From Sysuimicrobium calidum (lineage in GTDB: Bacteria; Sysuimicrobiota; Sysuimicrobiia; Sysuimicrobiales; Sysuimicrobiaceae): a stretch of DNA of 39,084 bases. The notes below the pieces were generated by a model. That model was given only the letters and a program-made list of their open reading frames with translations. It was not told the origin of the DNA and did no database searches. The stretch covers positions 1-39,084 of the forward strand of contig JAVKHN010000017.1 of assembly GCA_031459935.1 (NCBI GenBank). The letters are read 5' to 3'. Shown in pieces: positions 18,079 through 26,780 of the stretch; the first letter of the stretch is position 1; each line of letters opens with the position of its first letter. The position numbers and the translations under genes were made by a program.

Positions 18079-19932
18079 ATGCGGGTCCCGGTGGCGCTCG
18101 TGCTGGCCCTCGCGCTCGGGACAGCCGCCTTCCCGAGTTCGCCTGAGGGATCCTTCCGGGCCGGAGATCCCCTGATCCTCCTGGCGGAGCGCGGGATCCT
18201 GGAGTCCATCCGGGACGGGCGTCTCCGTCCCGTCTCGCGGGGAGAGTTCGTGCGGTGGCTGGTGCGTGCCAAGGGCCTGCCGCTCAACTCCGGAATCCGC
18301 AGGCCGTTCCCGGACGTCCCCCAGGAGATGGCGCCCTTCGTGCACGCGGCCCTGGCTCACGGGATCCTCAACGAGCGGGGGCTGTTCCGGCCGTACGCTC
18401 CCCTCACCCGGCAGGACGCGGTCCTCTGGACGGTGCGGGCCCTGGGACACGCCTGGGAGGCGGCCGCTCTCTCTGACCACCCGCTCCCGTTCGAAGATCT
18501 CGATCGGATCCCTCCCCTGTACCGGGGTGCGGTGGCGGTGGCCCTCCTCAGCCGCCCTCCTCTCCTCCCGGAACCTTCCTCCCGCAGGTTCCACCCCCAG
18601 GCCTCCATCACCCGGGCAGAAGGGGCCTTCTTGATCTGGACCGCGCTCCAGGCCCTGGAGAACGGCACACGCCTGCGCGTGCAGCACCTCCTTCGCCCGG
18701 GCATCCTGCTGACGGTGGAGAAACGGGGAGCGCTGCGGACCCTGCCGGTCTGGCGGGTGCAGGTCGGAGCTTTCGCCTCCCTCCAGAATGCTCACCGCCT
18801 AGCCCAGGAGATCCGCAAGCGAGGACTTCCCGTTTTCGTGGACCTCCTCGACGGGCTCGCGAAGGTACGGGTGGGGTCGTTTGGGAGCCGGCTGGAGGCG
18901 GAGCCCCTGCGTACCCGACTCGCGGAGGAAGGCTATCCCACGTGGATCATCTCCACTCTGCGCGACTTCGAGTCCCTCTCTGGACCCCAGTGGATGGCCA
19001 TCCTCCGGGTTCCGAGGGGGAGCGGGAGGCTTCGGGTGGCCCTCGCCCAGGACCGGGTGGTAGGACGGGAGCGGACCTCCACCATCGCCCGGCGATCCGG
19101 CGCGGTGGCTGCGGTGAACGGCGGGTACTTCACCCCGGAAGGAGACCCTCTGGGAGGGGTGATGATCGAGAGGGAGTGGGTGAGCGAACCCCTCCCCGGT
19201 CGTTCGTGCCTCGGGATCACGGATACGCAAGAGGTGGTGTTCGACACGCTCGAGTGGAAGGCGGAGGCGGTGACCGGCTGGGGAGCCATCCCGATCCAGG
19301 GACTCAACCGCACGCGGGGATCCGACGAGGTGGTGCTGTTTACCCCGCGGTTCGGCTCCTCCCCCCGCACCCGGCTGAGGGGTGTGGAGGTGGTGGTTTC
19401 CGGGGGGATCGTCCAGGAGGTACGGGAGACACCGCCGGCCTCGGTTCCCTCCCATGGGTTTGTCCTTTCCGGCCACGGTGCTCCCGGTGAGCCGCTCACA
19501 AGACTCCGACCCGGGGAGCCCGTGCACGTGCGGATCCGTGCGGAACCCTCCTCCGGAGATCCTCGCTGGCAGCAGGTACGGGATGTCCTGTGCGGGGGCC
19601 CGAGGCTGTTGAGGCGCGCTCAGCCGGTACCGGATCCGGAGGGGTTCCCGGAGGCGTTCCTCTACCGAAGGCATCCGCGGACCGCGGTGGGGGTGGATCC
19701 GGACGGTACCGTGATCCTCCTCGTGGTGGATGGGCGTGCACCCGAGCACGGCCTGGGGATGACCATCCCGGAGCTCGCCGCGGAGATGCGCCGGTTGGGA
19801 GCCGTAGAAGCTTTGAACCTGGATGGCGGCGGCTCCACCACCCTCGCGGTCCACGGCCGGGTGTTGAACCGGCCGTCCGATGAGGCAGGAGAGCGACCCG
19901 TGAGCGACGCCCTCCTGGTGCTTCCGCCGTGA
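18079..19932 (+). CDS. Surface protein: three SLH domains, SPOR domain and phosphodiester glycosidase (NAGPA) domain
   Basis: A 617-residue secreted protein. Residues 1-18 are a signal peptide. Three S-layer homology repeats follow (about 27-67, 76-123 and 136-192), with the binding-motif variants VSRGEF, LTRQDA and ITRAEG. A SPOR domain spans about 222-293 (VWRVQVGAFASLQNAHRLAQ; LAKVRVGSFGSRLEA); such domains bind glycan strands lacking stem peptides. The rest (about 305-617) is a NAGPA/DUF2233 phosphodiester glycosidase domain with AVAAVNGGYFTPEGDPLGG and the C-terminal EALNLDGGGSTTLAV signature. It should sit on the wall polymer made by the tagA/csaB block and may trim phosphodiester-linked sugars there; that target is inference. 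It lies between the zinc-finger gene and the CopC-like gene. Confidence 0.92.
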   Translation: MRVPVALVLALALGTAAFPSSPEGSFRAGDPLILLAERGILESIRDGRLRPVSRGEFVRWLVRAKGLPLNSGIRRPFPDVPQEMAPFVHAALAHGILNERGLFRPYAPLTRQDAVLWTVRALGHAWEAAALSDHPLPFEDLDRIPPLYRGAVAVALLSRPPLLPEPSSRRFHPQASITRAEGAFLIWTALQALENGTRLRVQHLLRPGILLTVEKRGALRTLPVWRVQVGAFASLQNAHRLAQEIRKRGLPVFVDLLDGLAKVRVGSFGSRLEAEPLRTRLAEEGYPTWIISTLRDFESLSGPQWMAILRVPRGSGRLRVALAQDRVVGRERTSTIARRSGAVAAVNGGYFTPEGDPLGGVMIEREWVSEPLPGRSCLGITDTQEVVFDTLEWKAEAVTGWGAIPIQGLNRTRGSDEVVLFTPRFGSSPRTRLRGVEVVVSGGIVQEVRETPPASVPSHGFVLSGHGAPGEPLTRLRPGEPVHVRIRAEPSSGDPRWQQVRDVLCGGPRLLRRAQPVPDPEGFPEAFLYRRHPRTAVGVDPDGTVILLVVDGRAPEHGLGMTIPELAAEMRRLGAVEALNLDGGGSTTLAVHGRVLNRPSDEAGERPVSDALLVLPP

Positions 19933-19939
19933 GAGAGCC

Positions 19940-20317
19940 GTGCTGAGACCGCCCAGGGGAAGGGACTTCCTGGTGGCCGTGCTCGTCGCGGCCTGTAATG
20001 CCCTGGGTTTCGCCCACGCCCGCCTGGTCCGGTCCAGCCCGCAGGACGGCGCGGTGCTGCCCGCGTCCCCTCCCGTGATCCGGGCCTGGTTCAACGAGGA
20101 GCTGGACCCCTCCAGGAGCCGCATCGAGGTGCTGGACCCACAGGGGCGTCGGATCGCCTGGGGCGGCGTGGATCTCGAAGACCTGGATCGGCGGATCCTC
20201 GTGGTCCGGGTACGACGCCTGCGTCCGGGAACTTATACGGTGCGGTGGACCGCGGTCTCCGCGGATGACGGGTACGTTGTCCGCGGGCGGTTCCGGTTCA
20301 CCGTCCGGCTGCCGTGA
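19940..20317 (+). CDS. CopC-domain secreted protein
   Basis: A 125-residue exported protein with one CopC (YobA) beta-barrel. A signal peptide ends at GFAHARLVRSSPQDG, so the mature protein would begin with His26, the residue that ligates Cu(II) in CopC. The body has PPVIRAWFNEELDPSRSRIE and the C-terminal VSADDGYVVRGRFRFTV. In Cu(II)-binding CopC the loop reads D-G-H; here the His is Tyr112, so the canonical site is incomplete. Relatives handle copper in the periplasm or wall, but some CopC-like domains have structural roles. The start is GTG at 19940, 7 bp after the SLH gene. It is last in the plus-strand trio and converges on the ThDP enzyme gene 11 bp away. Confidence 0.85.
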   Translation: MLRPPRGRDFLVAVLVAACNALGFAHARLVRSSPQDGAVLPASPPVIRAWFNEELDPSRSRIEVLDPQGRRIAWGGVDLEDLDRRILVVRVRRLRPGTYTVRWTAVSADDGYVVRGRFRFTVRLP

Positions 20318-20328
20318 CCTCGTTGACG

Positions 20329-22005
20329 CTACCTCCCCCACTCCTCGCGGATGGGCACGTCCACGAGGTACGGCCGTCCTTCCTCCCGGGCTCTCCGGAA
20401 GGCATGGTCCACCACATCCCCGAGCGTATCCGGGTCCTCCACCCGAACCCCTCCCGCGCCGTATCCCTGGGCCACCGTCACATGATCGAGGCCCGGAAGC
20501 TCGATGCCAGGGGTTGCCGGGAGCCCATCCCGGATCCCCAGCAGCTCCCGCACTCCGGCCTCCACCGCCAGGTATTTGCGGTTGTTGAGGACCACCACCA
20601 GCACCGGCAGGTGTTGCTGGACTCCTGTCCACAAGGCCTGGGGGGTGAAGTGCAGGCTCCCGTCCCCCACCACGGCCACCACCGGCCGGTCCCCAAGGGC
20701 CATCTGCACCCCAAGGGCCGCAGGGACCCCCCACCCGAGCGATCCCCCGGCTGTCCGGAACAACCCGCCCAAGCGCACGGGGAATCCCGCCAGAAACGCC
20801 CAACAGGAGCGGACGGCCTCCTCCACCACGACCGCCTCCCGCGGGAGGACCCGCCCCAGGACCTCGCCCACCTGGTACGCGGTCAGGGGACGCACTCCGG
20901 CTTCCCGGCTGCGGCGCTCCGCCTGCTGGGTCTCCCACCGGGCTCGCAACTCCGCCACCCAACTCCTCCGTGAGGCCACAAGATCCTCAAGGGAGGAGCT
21001 CTCCGCCTGCACCGCCTCCACCAGGTCCTGCAACAGCAGCCCCGCTTCCGCCTGGACCGACAGGTTCGGAGGGTACAGGCGGCCCAGCTCCGCGGCATCG
21101 GGGTGCACATGGATGAGGAACACGTGAGGCGGGATCTCCGGAGCGGGGGAGGGGGCGAACTCCACGAAGAGGGTGGCTCCTACCACCACCAACACCTCCG
21201 CCCCCGTCACCGCGGGGTGCCCGGGATCGTAGATCCCCACGAAGTGGGGGTCCTCCACGGGATACGGCGGCTCGAGCAGGGTGCGCCGGGACTCCCACAG
21301 GACGGGAAGCTCCAGCGCATGCGCGAGCTGCACCGCGTGTTCCACCGCCTCCCGGCGGGCCACCTCTGTCCCCACCACCAGCACCGCCCGCTCCGATCGG
21401 CTCAGGTGCGCCACGATGGCCCGCACCGCCTCCGGGTGCGGGCGGGGCGGGAACGGAGACGGCGCGGGACGGGGGGAGTTCAGGGAGACCGGCGCGGCGA
21501 GCAGGTTCTCCGGGATGATCACGTACGCGGGTCCCCGGGGCCAGGCCAGGGCCTGCTGGAAGGCCCGCTCCACGTCCTCCGCCACCTGCTCCGGGTTCAG
21601 GGTCTGGTGCGCCCACTTCGCCAGCGGGCGTACCAGGGCCGTGGTGTCCGGAAGCGTGGTGAACCCGCTGCGTCCCAGGATCCTGGTGTCCTTGTGGCAT
21701 GCCAGGACCACCACGGGAACCCGGTCCCGCCACGCGTTGTACAGCAGGCTCAACCCCCCCAGGGTTCCCACCGTGGTGTGCAGGTTCACCACACCCGCCT
21801 CCCCGCTCGCCCGGGCGTACCCGTCCGCCATGGCCACCGCGATCCCCTCCTGCAGGGCCAGCACGTACCGGATGCCTGACACCTCCCGCAGGGCATCCAG
21901 CACCGCGGCCTCCGTACTGCCCGGCAGGCCGAAGAGGAACCGAACGCCCCGGGCCCGCAGAACCTCCAGCAACGCGTGAGCGGCCCTCACCTCCGTGCCA
22001 CGCAT
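20329..22005 (-). CDS. ThDP-dependent decarboxylase, benzoylformate decarboxylase-like
   Basis: A 558-residue thiamine-diphosphate enzyme. The N-terminal PYR domain has FLFGLPGSTEAAVLDAL and ALQEGIAVAMADGYARASG with the activating Glu. GVVNLHTTVGTLGGLSLLYN parallels the NLHSAAGT stretch of benzoylformate decarboxylase, keeping its catalytic His. The middle domain (about 185-330) includes RAVLVVGTEVARREAV. The C-terminal PP domain has VVAVVGDGSLHFT ending in VVVLNN, the GDG-x-NN cofactor/Mg motif. It probably decarboxylates a 2-oxo acid to an aldehyde, or cleaves or ligates acyl units; the substrate is unknown. ATG at 22005 has AAGGGGGGTGAG upstream; a GTG at 22029 would overlap the permease gene. 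It is the last gene of the cluster. Confidence 0.85.
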   Translation of the reverse strand: MRGTEVRAAHALLEVLRARGVRFLFGLPGSTEAAVLDALREVSGIRYVLALQEGIAVAMADGYARASGEAGVVNLHTTVGTLGGLSLLYNAWRDRVPVVVLACHKDTRILGRSGFTTLPDTTALVRPLAKWAHQTLNPEQVAEDVERAFQQALAWPRGPAYVIIPENLLAAPVSLNSPRPAPSPFPPRPHPEAVRAIVAHLSRSERAVLVVGTEVARREAVEHAVQLAHALELPVLWESRRTLLEPPYPVEDPHFVGIYDPGHPAVTGAEVLVVVGATLFVEFAPSPAPEIPPHVFLIHVHPDAAELGRLYPPNLSVQAEAGLLLQDLVEAVQAESSSLEDLVASRRSWVAELRARWETQQAERRSREAGVRPLTAYQVGEVLGRVLPREAVVVEEAVRSCWAFLAGFPVRLGGLFRTAGGSLGWGVPAALGVQMALGDRPVVAVVGDGSLHFTPQALWTGVQQHLPVLVVVLNNRKYLAVEAGVRELLGIRDGLPATPGIELPGLDHVTVAQGYGAGGVRVEDPDTLGDVVDHAFRRAREEGRPYLVDVPIREEWGR

Positions 22006-22018
22006 CCTCTCACCCCCC

Positions 22019-23752
22019 TTACCCGGCACTCCCGCGCCGCAGCTCGGCCCGCTGCAGCCGACCCACCAGGTATCTTCCGAGGAAAATCGGCACCAGCACG
22101 AGCACCGCCACCACGCACACCTCCTCCAGCCTTCCCTGCCCCCACAGGTACACGATGCTCACGGAGAGCACCTGGGCACCGGGAGCGGCCAGCATGATGG
22201 AGGCGCTCACCTCTCGCACGATGAGCACGAAGCTGAGGATCCAACTCACCGCCACGGAGGGCCACACCAGCCGCGCCACCACGCTCCAGAAGGTCCGCCA
22301 CCCGTCCGCTCCGCATACCCGGGCGCACTCCTCCAGCTCCCCGGACACCTGCGCGAAGGCTCCCGCGTTGACCCGGGAGGCCACGGGGAGACAGAGGGTG
22401 ACGTAGGCGAACAGCAGCGCCCACACGGTACCGTAGAGGGAGATGGAGCGGGGGAGAAACGCGTATGCCCACAGGAATGCCACTCCCAGCACCACCCCGG
22501 GCATCAGGAGGGGAATCCAGCTGAGGAGGTTCACCCCGGCGCGTACCCAGCCTGCGGCCCGGCTCCGCACCGACACGTAGGCCACCGCGGCACCCAGGAG
22601 CATGGCCAGGGTCGCGCCCACCACGCCCAGCAGGAGGGTGTTGCGGAGGGCTCCCAGGACGAAGGGATCGCGCAACACCCGCTGGTAGTGCTGGAGGGTC
22701 CAGGCGTTCGCGCCGTAGAGCCCGAAGAACCGCAAAAAGCTTCCTAGCACGAGCTGTCCCACCGGCAGTCCCACCACGAGGAGGGCATACAGAAGACACC
22801 CCCCAAACACCACCCAGCGCCACCGTCGCAGTCGCACGGGTTTGGGGGCGTATCCGCGCCCGGTGATGCTCACGAAGACTCCCCTCCGCTGCATCTGCCA
22901 CTGGAGCCACACCAGGGGGGCGGTGAGCAGCAACGCCACCACCCCCATGGCTGTGGCCAGGGGATAGTCCGGGCGGTGTCGCTGGTGGATCACCTCGTAG
23001 ATCTGCGTGGCCAGCATGCGGATCCCCGCGGGAAGGCCCAGGAGCAGCGGTCCCTCGAAGGATTCGAAGCCCCGCACGAAGGAATACAGGAACGCGTTGG
23101 AGATCACGGGGTACATCACCGGAAGGACCACGAGCCAGAAGGTCCGCCAGCGGGACGCGCCGCACACCCGTCCCGCGTCCTCCAGGGTGGCGTCAAAGGC
23201 CCGCAGAGGCCCCGTGAGCACGCTGAGCTGAAAGGCGGTGCTGTACTGCACCAGGTACCAGACCACGCCCCCCACGGAGTAGACGTTGAAGGGACCCTCC
23301 CCGCCGAAGAGCGCCCGGAAGGCGGCGTTCAGCAGGCCCGCCCGGGGAGCCGCCAGCATCCCCCAGGCCGCGGCCATCAATACCGGGGGGATGAACAGCG
23401 GGAGGGTGAACACGGCCTCCCACAGGGTAGCCCCGGGAACGTCCGTCCTCGCCACCACCCATCCCAGCGCAAGCCCGAGCGCGAGTCCCGCACCGGATCC
23501 CGCGAGAGCGAACCCGAACGTCTCCAGCAGGATTTGGAGGTTTTCCCCGGACCACAGCGCCCGGTACCCCTGCGCGGTCAAACTCCCGGGATCTCCGGGT
23601 GGGGCGCTGTAGAGGCTCCCATAGAGCAGGAACGCGGTGGGATAGACCACCAAGAGGCCGAGACCCAACAGGAGCAGGGTGGCCGCCCCTTGCCGCCGGA
23701 GGGATGTCCGTACGCCGGGGGCCGCAGGACGCCAGACCTGCGTTCCAACCAT
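22019..23752 (-). CDS. ABC transporter permease, fused two-domain type (Fe3+/polyamine/phosphonate class)
   Basis: A 577-residue inner-membrane protein with two consecutive binding-protein-dependent permease domains and about 12 membrane helices, the architecture of FbpB/AfuB/ThiP. The first domain (about 60-290) carries the EAA loop RVCGASRWRTFWLVVLPVMY. The second (about 370-565) carries RVCGADGWRTFWSVVARLVW. One polypeptide therefore supplies both halves of the channel. It begins 1 bp after the binding-protein gene, which itself follows the ATPase gene, so this is a complete importer. Substrates of this class include ferric iron, spermidine, thiamine and 2-aminoethylphosphonate. The neighbouring enzymes favour an organic substrate, which is inference. 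Confidence 0.9.
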   Translation of the reverse strand: MVGTQVWRPAAPGVRTSLRRQGAATLLLLGLGLLVVYPTAFLLYGSLYSAPPGDPGSLTAQGYRALWSGENLQILLETFGFALAGSGAGLALGLALGWVVARTDVPGATLWEAVFTLPLFIPPVLMAAAWGMLAAPRAGLLNAAFRALFGGEGPFNVYSVGGVVWYLVQYSTAFQLSVLTGPLRAFDATLEDAGRVCGASRWRTFWLVVLPVMYPVISNAFLYSFVRGFESFEGPLLLGLPAGIRMLATQIYEVIHQRHRPDYPLATAMGVVALLLTAPLVWLQWQMQRRGVFVSITGRGYAPKPVRLRRWRWVVFGGCLLYALLVVGLPVGQLVLGSFLRFFGLYGANAWTLQHYQRVLRDPFVLGALRNTLLLGVVGATLAMLLGAAVAYVSVRSRAAGWVRAGVNLLSWIPLLMPGVVLGVAFLWAYAFLPRSISLYGTVWALLFAYVTLCLPVASRVNAGAFAQVSGELEECARVCGADGWRTFWSVVARLVWPSVAVSWILSFVLIVREVSASIMLAAPGAQVLSVSIVYLWGQGRLEEVCVVAVLVLVPIFLGRYLVGRLQRAELRRGSAG

Positions 23753-23753
23753 G

Positions 23754-24827
23754 CTACCGGTAGATCTCCGCGGCCGTCTTCAGCAGCTCATCCGCCCGGG
23801 GCGGATCCGTGGTGTCCCACAGCCTTGTCCGCAGGAGGTTCCGCACCTCCGGAGGGGCCTGCAGGGTCGCTCCGGCCACCGCGGGCAGGAGATAGTCCCG
23901 GGCCAGCTGTCGCTGCACCTCCTCCGAGAGGAGGAACTCTGCAAACAGCCGCGCCGCGTTCGGATGGCGCACGGTCTGGGGCATGGAGACTCCCTGGAAC
24001 ACGTAAGGCGCCCCCTCCCGCGGCATGAGGACTTTCACGTTGGGAAGCTCCCGGACCCGGGGGTAGAGACCCAGGGCGAAGGGGTACATCATGGCGAACT
24101 CCCCGCGGGCCACGCGGTTGGCGGCCTCCGCGATGGCCCGGGTCAGGAACGGCCGCTGAGCGGCGAGGGCCTCATGGTAGCGCCGGCCCAGCTGCTTGTA
24201 CGTGGCGGCGAAGAACACGAAGCCCCCTCCGGGAGCCCGGGGATCATCCGTGATGAGCTTGCCCCGCCACCGGGAGTCCAGCAGATCCATCCAGCTCCTG
24301 GGCTCCTCCTGAGGGGGCACGAGCTGCGTGTTGATGAGGATCCCGTAGAGCTGCACAGCCTCTGTGAGCATCACATCCGCAATCCCCCACGTCTCCATCT
24401 GGAGGCGGATCTGAGCCGAAACCTTCCGCCCGCTCGGTAGGGACCCGATGGGCTGGAGGGTCCGGTCCAGGTTCTTCATCTGCCAGGCGGTGGTGGATCC
24501 CACGGTCACGAGGTCTGCCACGGGCCGGCCCGCGCGCTGCTCGATGCGCACCCGCTCCACGGCCTCGCTCGCCCGCATGACGCTCACCTCCACCCGGATC
24601 CCGTACCTCCGCTGGAAACGCTCCGCGGCGAACTGGATGGTGGGGATGGCGCCCCCGTGGCCATCGTAGAGCACGAGCTGGCCTTCCCGCCTGGCCGCCT
24701 CCCCCACGGCCGCCCAGTCCCCGGCCGGGGCGCTCCAACCCGCAAGACCCCCCACCAGACACACGGAGAGCACGAGCAGGAACACCGTTCCCACAGATCG
24801 AAGCCCTCCCCCGAATCTCACATGCAT
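23754..24827 (-). CDS. ABC transporter substrate-binding protein (FbpA-like, family 1)
   Basis: A 357-residue exported binding protein. Residues about 8-33 form a signal sequence (VGTVFLLVLSVCLVGGLAG). The mature part begins AAVGEAARREGQLVLYDGHG, followed by RRYGIRVEVSVMRASEAVER and ADLVTVGSTTAWQMKNLDRT, then YGILINTQLVPP, SWMDLLDSRWRGKLITDDPR and GVSMPQTVRHPNAARLFAEF. This order is typical of FbpA/PotD-type proteins for Fe3+, polyamine or aminoethylphosphonate. The paired C-terminal tyrosines of true ferric-binding proteins are not obvious, so iron is not assured. ATG at 24827 is chosen because AGGAGGTGGGAGG precedes it; the long in-frame extension upstream overlaps the ATPase gene and is not protein-like. 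Confidence 0.9.
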   Translation of the reverse strand: MHVRFGGGLRSVGTVFLLVLSVCLVGGLAGWSAPAGDWAAVGEAARREGQLVLYDGHGGAIPTIQFAAERFQRRYGIRVEVSVMRASEAVERVRIEQRAGRPVADLVTVGSTTAWQMKNLDRTLQPIGSLPSGRKVSAQIRLQMETWGIADVMLTEAVQLYGILINTQLVPPQEEPRSWMDLLDSRWRGKLITDDPRAPGGGFVFFAATYKQLGRRYHEALAAQRPFLTRAIAEAANRVARGEFAMMYPFALGLYPRVRELPNVKVLMPREGAPYVFQGVSMPQTVRHPNAARLFAEFLLSEEVQRQLARDYLLPAVAGATLQAPPEVRNLLRTRLWDTTDPPRADELLKTAAEIYR

Positions 24828-24850
24828 CCTCCCACCTCCTACCTCACCCT

Positions 24851-26011
24851 CTAGCGGTGTGGAAACGCCAGGAGACGGTCCGCCTGGGCCACCACCCACA
24901 CGGACTCCCCCTCCTCGAACCGCTCGGTCTTGGGGACCTCCACCCGGAACACGCCTGCCTCGCTGCGGATCACCAGGAGCCGGGACTGCCCCCGGAAACG
25001 GCTCTGTTCCACCTGTCCGCGCCACGCCACGACCCCGTCGGCGCCCGGATCCCAGGTTCGGCGTACGAGGAGGTCCTCCCCCCGCGCGCACACCTTCACC
25101 CGGGCGCCCGCGGGAAGCGGCTCCCTGGTCTTGCACCAACCGCGCCACCCCACCCCCTCCACCTCCACCAGGACCCCGTCCGCCTTCCCCTCGCTCCGTC
25201 GCACGGTGGCGTCCAGCAGAGTAGGAGAGCCCAGGAACTCCGCCACCGTGGCGTCTGCGGGATAGAGGTAGATCTCCTCCGGAGTGCCCACCTGAAGCAC
25301 CCGACCCGCGTGCATCACCACCACGCGGTCCGAGAGCACCATGGCCTCCTCCTGGTCGTGGGTGACGTACACGGTGGTCATCCCCAACCGGCGCTGCAGG
25401 GCCCGCAGCTCATTGCGCATCTCCTCCCGCAGCTTCGCATCCAGGTTGCTGAGGGGTTCGTCCATCAGGAGGACCTCCGGCTCATACACGATGGCCCGGG
25501 CGATGGCCACCCGCTGCTGCTGGCCGCCACTGAGCGCGGTGGCCGGACGGTCCGCCAGGTGCTGAAGCCCCACGAGCTGCAGGACCTCCGTGACCCTCCG
25601 CCGGATGGCCTCCGCCGGCCACCGCCGCACCCGGAGGGGGAAAGCCACGTTGCCGAACACCGTCATGTGCGGCCACACCGCGTACGACTGGAACACCATC
25701 CCCACGGACCGCCGCTCGGGCGGTACGAAGATCCCTGCCTGGGGATCGCCCACCAGCCGACCCCCGATGTACACCCGGCCCTCGTCCGCCTCCTCCAGTC
25801 CTGCTATGATCCGCAGGGTGGTGGTCTTCCCGCAGCCACTCGGACCCAGGAGGGTCACGAACTCTCCCTTGGCCACCTCAAGGGTGACCCGGTCCACCGC
25901 GGTGACGCTCTCAAACCTCCGGGTCACGCCCTCCAGCCGGATCTGTACCTGCTCCGGACTCCCTTCCCGCTTCCCGTACGAGATCCGGCTCCACCCGGTT
26001 TCCACCTGCAT
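24851..26011 (-). CDS. ABC transporter ATP-binding protein (FbpC/PotA class)
   Basis: A 386-residue ATPase powering the importer encoded just downstream. Motifs: Walker A GPSGCGKTTTLRI (about 55-67), Q-loop MVFQSYAVWPHMTV, signature LSGGQQQRVAIARAI, Walker B VLLMDEPLSNLDA and the switch His in VTHDQEEAMVLSD. The C-terminal third (about 265-386) is a TOBE regulatory domain, as in FbpC, PotA and MalK-type subunits. ATG at 26011 follows GAGGAGGGAGGC; the frame extends upstream to 26098 but without family similarity. It lies 10 bp after the HAD gene and 23 bp before the binding protein gene. Confidence 0.94.
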   Translation of the reverse strand: MQVETGWSRISYGKREGSPEQVQIRLEGVTRRFESVTAVDRVTLEVAKGEFVTLLGPSGCGKTTTLRIIAGLEEADEGRVYIGGRLVGDPQAGIFVPPERRSVGMVFQSYAVWPHMTVFGNVAFPLRVRRWPAEAIRRRVTEVLQLVGLQHLADRPATALSGGQQQRVAIARAIVYEPEVLLMDEPLSNLDAKLREEMRNELRALQRRLGMTTVYVTHDQEEAMVLSDRVVVMHAGRVLQVGTPEEIYLYPADATVAEFLGSPTLLDATVRRSEGKADGVLVEVEGVGWRGWCKTREPLPAGARVKVCARGEDLLVRRTWDPGADGVVAWRGQVEQSRFRGQSRLLVIRSEAGVFRVEVPKTERFEEGESVWVVAQADRLLAFPHR

Positions 26012-26021
26012 GCCTCCCTCC

Positions 26022-26756
26022 TCATGACGGCCGGAGGTTGCTCTCCACGATCCTCGTGAGTTCCCGGAGATCCTCGATCTCGTAGTCCGCGGGTACATCT
26101 CCCGCCTCGAAGGTCACGTTCCGGCGTCCCAGTCGTCCGTGAGCGCGCCGCAGCCACGCCGCCTTCATCCCGCAGGCGATGGCGCCCTGCACGTCGAACT
26201 GGGGCGCGGCGCAGTAGAGAACGTCCCGGGGTTCCAGGCCCACCTGCCGCAGCACCCAGAAATACACCCGGGGGTTCGGCTTGTGCACCCGGGCCTGCTC
26301 CGTGCTCCCCACAAAGTCTGGCCGGAATCCCCGGAGCTTGCTCACGTACATCTCGATGTACTTCGTCTCCACGTCCGAGAAGATGAGGATCTTCACCCCC
26401 AGATCCCGCTGTCGCTGCAGCTCCTCCAGCACCTCCGGAAATGGCTCCACCTGCTCCTGCAGATCCAGAAAGATCTTCACGTCCTCATCCGGGTTTCCCC
26501 GGATCCCGTGCAGCCGATAGGCGTACCGCAGCCCGTCCCGGATGTGGTTCGTGAGGTCCGCGTACCGGGTGAAGGCTGCGCGGCGCTGGAACCCCTCGAA
26601 CATCACGATCCAGTCCTCCGTGAACTCGTCCACGTCCACACCGCCGCCGTACTTGGCCGCAATACGCTGGGCGGCCTCCCGCCAGCTCCACGCCCAATCG
26701 AACAGGGTGGTCTTGGAATCGTAGAAGATCGCTCTTGGCCACCGTCCCGTTGCCAT
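26022..26756 (-). CDS. HAD superfamily hydrolase, haloacid dehalogenase type II-like
   Basis: A 244-residue enzyme of the L-2-haloacid dehalogenase branch. Motif I is IFYDSKTTLFDW, with nucleophile Asp13 and, as in dehalogenases, no second Asp two residues later. Motif II is LIFSDVE (about 128-134). Motif III is RVHKPNPRVYFWVLRQ with the conserved Lys. Motif IV is YCAAPQFDVQGAIACGMKAA, which holds the Asp of the dehalogenase WD-x-x-GA stretch. Dehalogenases replace a C2 halogen with hydroxyl, but many relatives are phosphatases, so the substrate is open. It is 24 bp after the IlvD-like gene and 10 bp before the ATPase gene, inside the catabolic string. The N-terminus precedes motif I by 12 residues, a normal length. 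Confidence 0.85.
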   Translation of the reverse strand: MATGRWPRAIFYDSKTTLFDWAWSWREAAQRIAAKYGGGVDVDEFTEDWIVMFEGFQRRAAFTRYADLTNHIRDGLRYAYRLHGIRGNPDEDVKIFLDLQEQVEPFPEVLEELQRQRDLGVKILIFSDVETKYIEMYVSKLRGFRPDFVGSTEQARVHKPNPRVYFWVLRQVGLEPRDVLYCAAPQFDVQGAIACGMKAAWLRRAHGRLGRRNVTFEAGDVPADYEIEDLRELTRIVESNLRPS

Positions 26757-26780
26757 CTCCTCCCCTCCTTTTCTGGTTTT

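Noticed and set aside
20318..20328. Terminator between the convergent CopC-like and ThDP genes
   Set aside because: Only 11 bases separate the stops and no stem with a T tract is seen there.
20329..22005. Acetolactate synthase or phosphonopyruvate decarboxylase
   Set aside because: The NLHTTVGT stretch and domain lengths fit the benzoylformate decarboxylase branch better; there is no regulatory subunit gene and the chain is too long for the phosphonate enzyme.
24851..26011. True ferric iron importer assignment for the FbpABC-like set
   Set aside because: The architecture fits, but the tyrosine pair of ferric-binding proteins is not obvious and the neighbours are organic-acid enzymes, so the substrate was left open.
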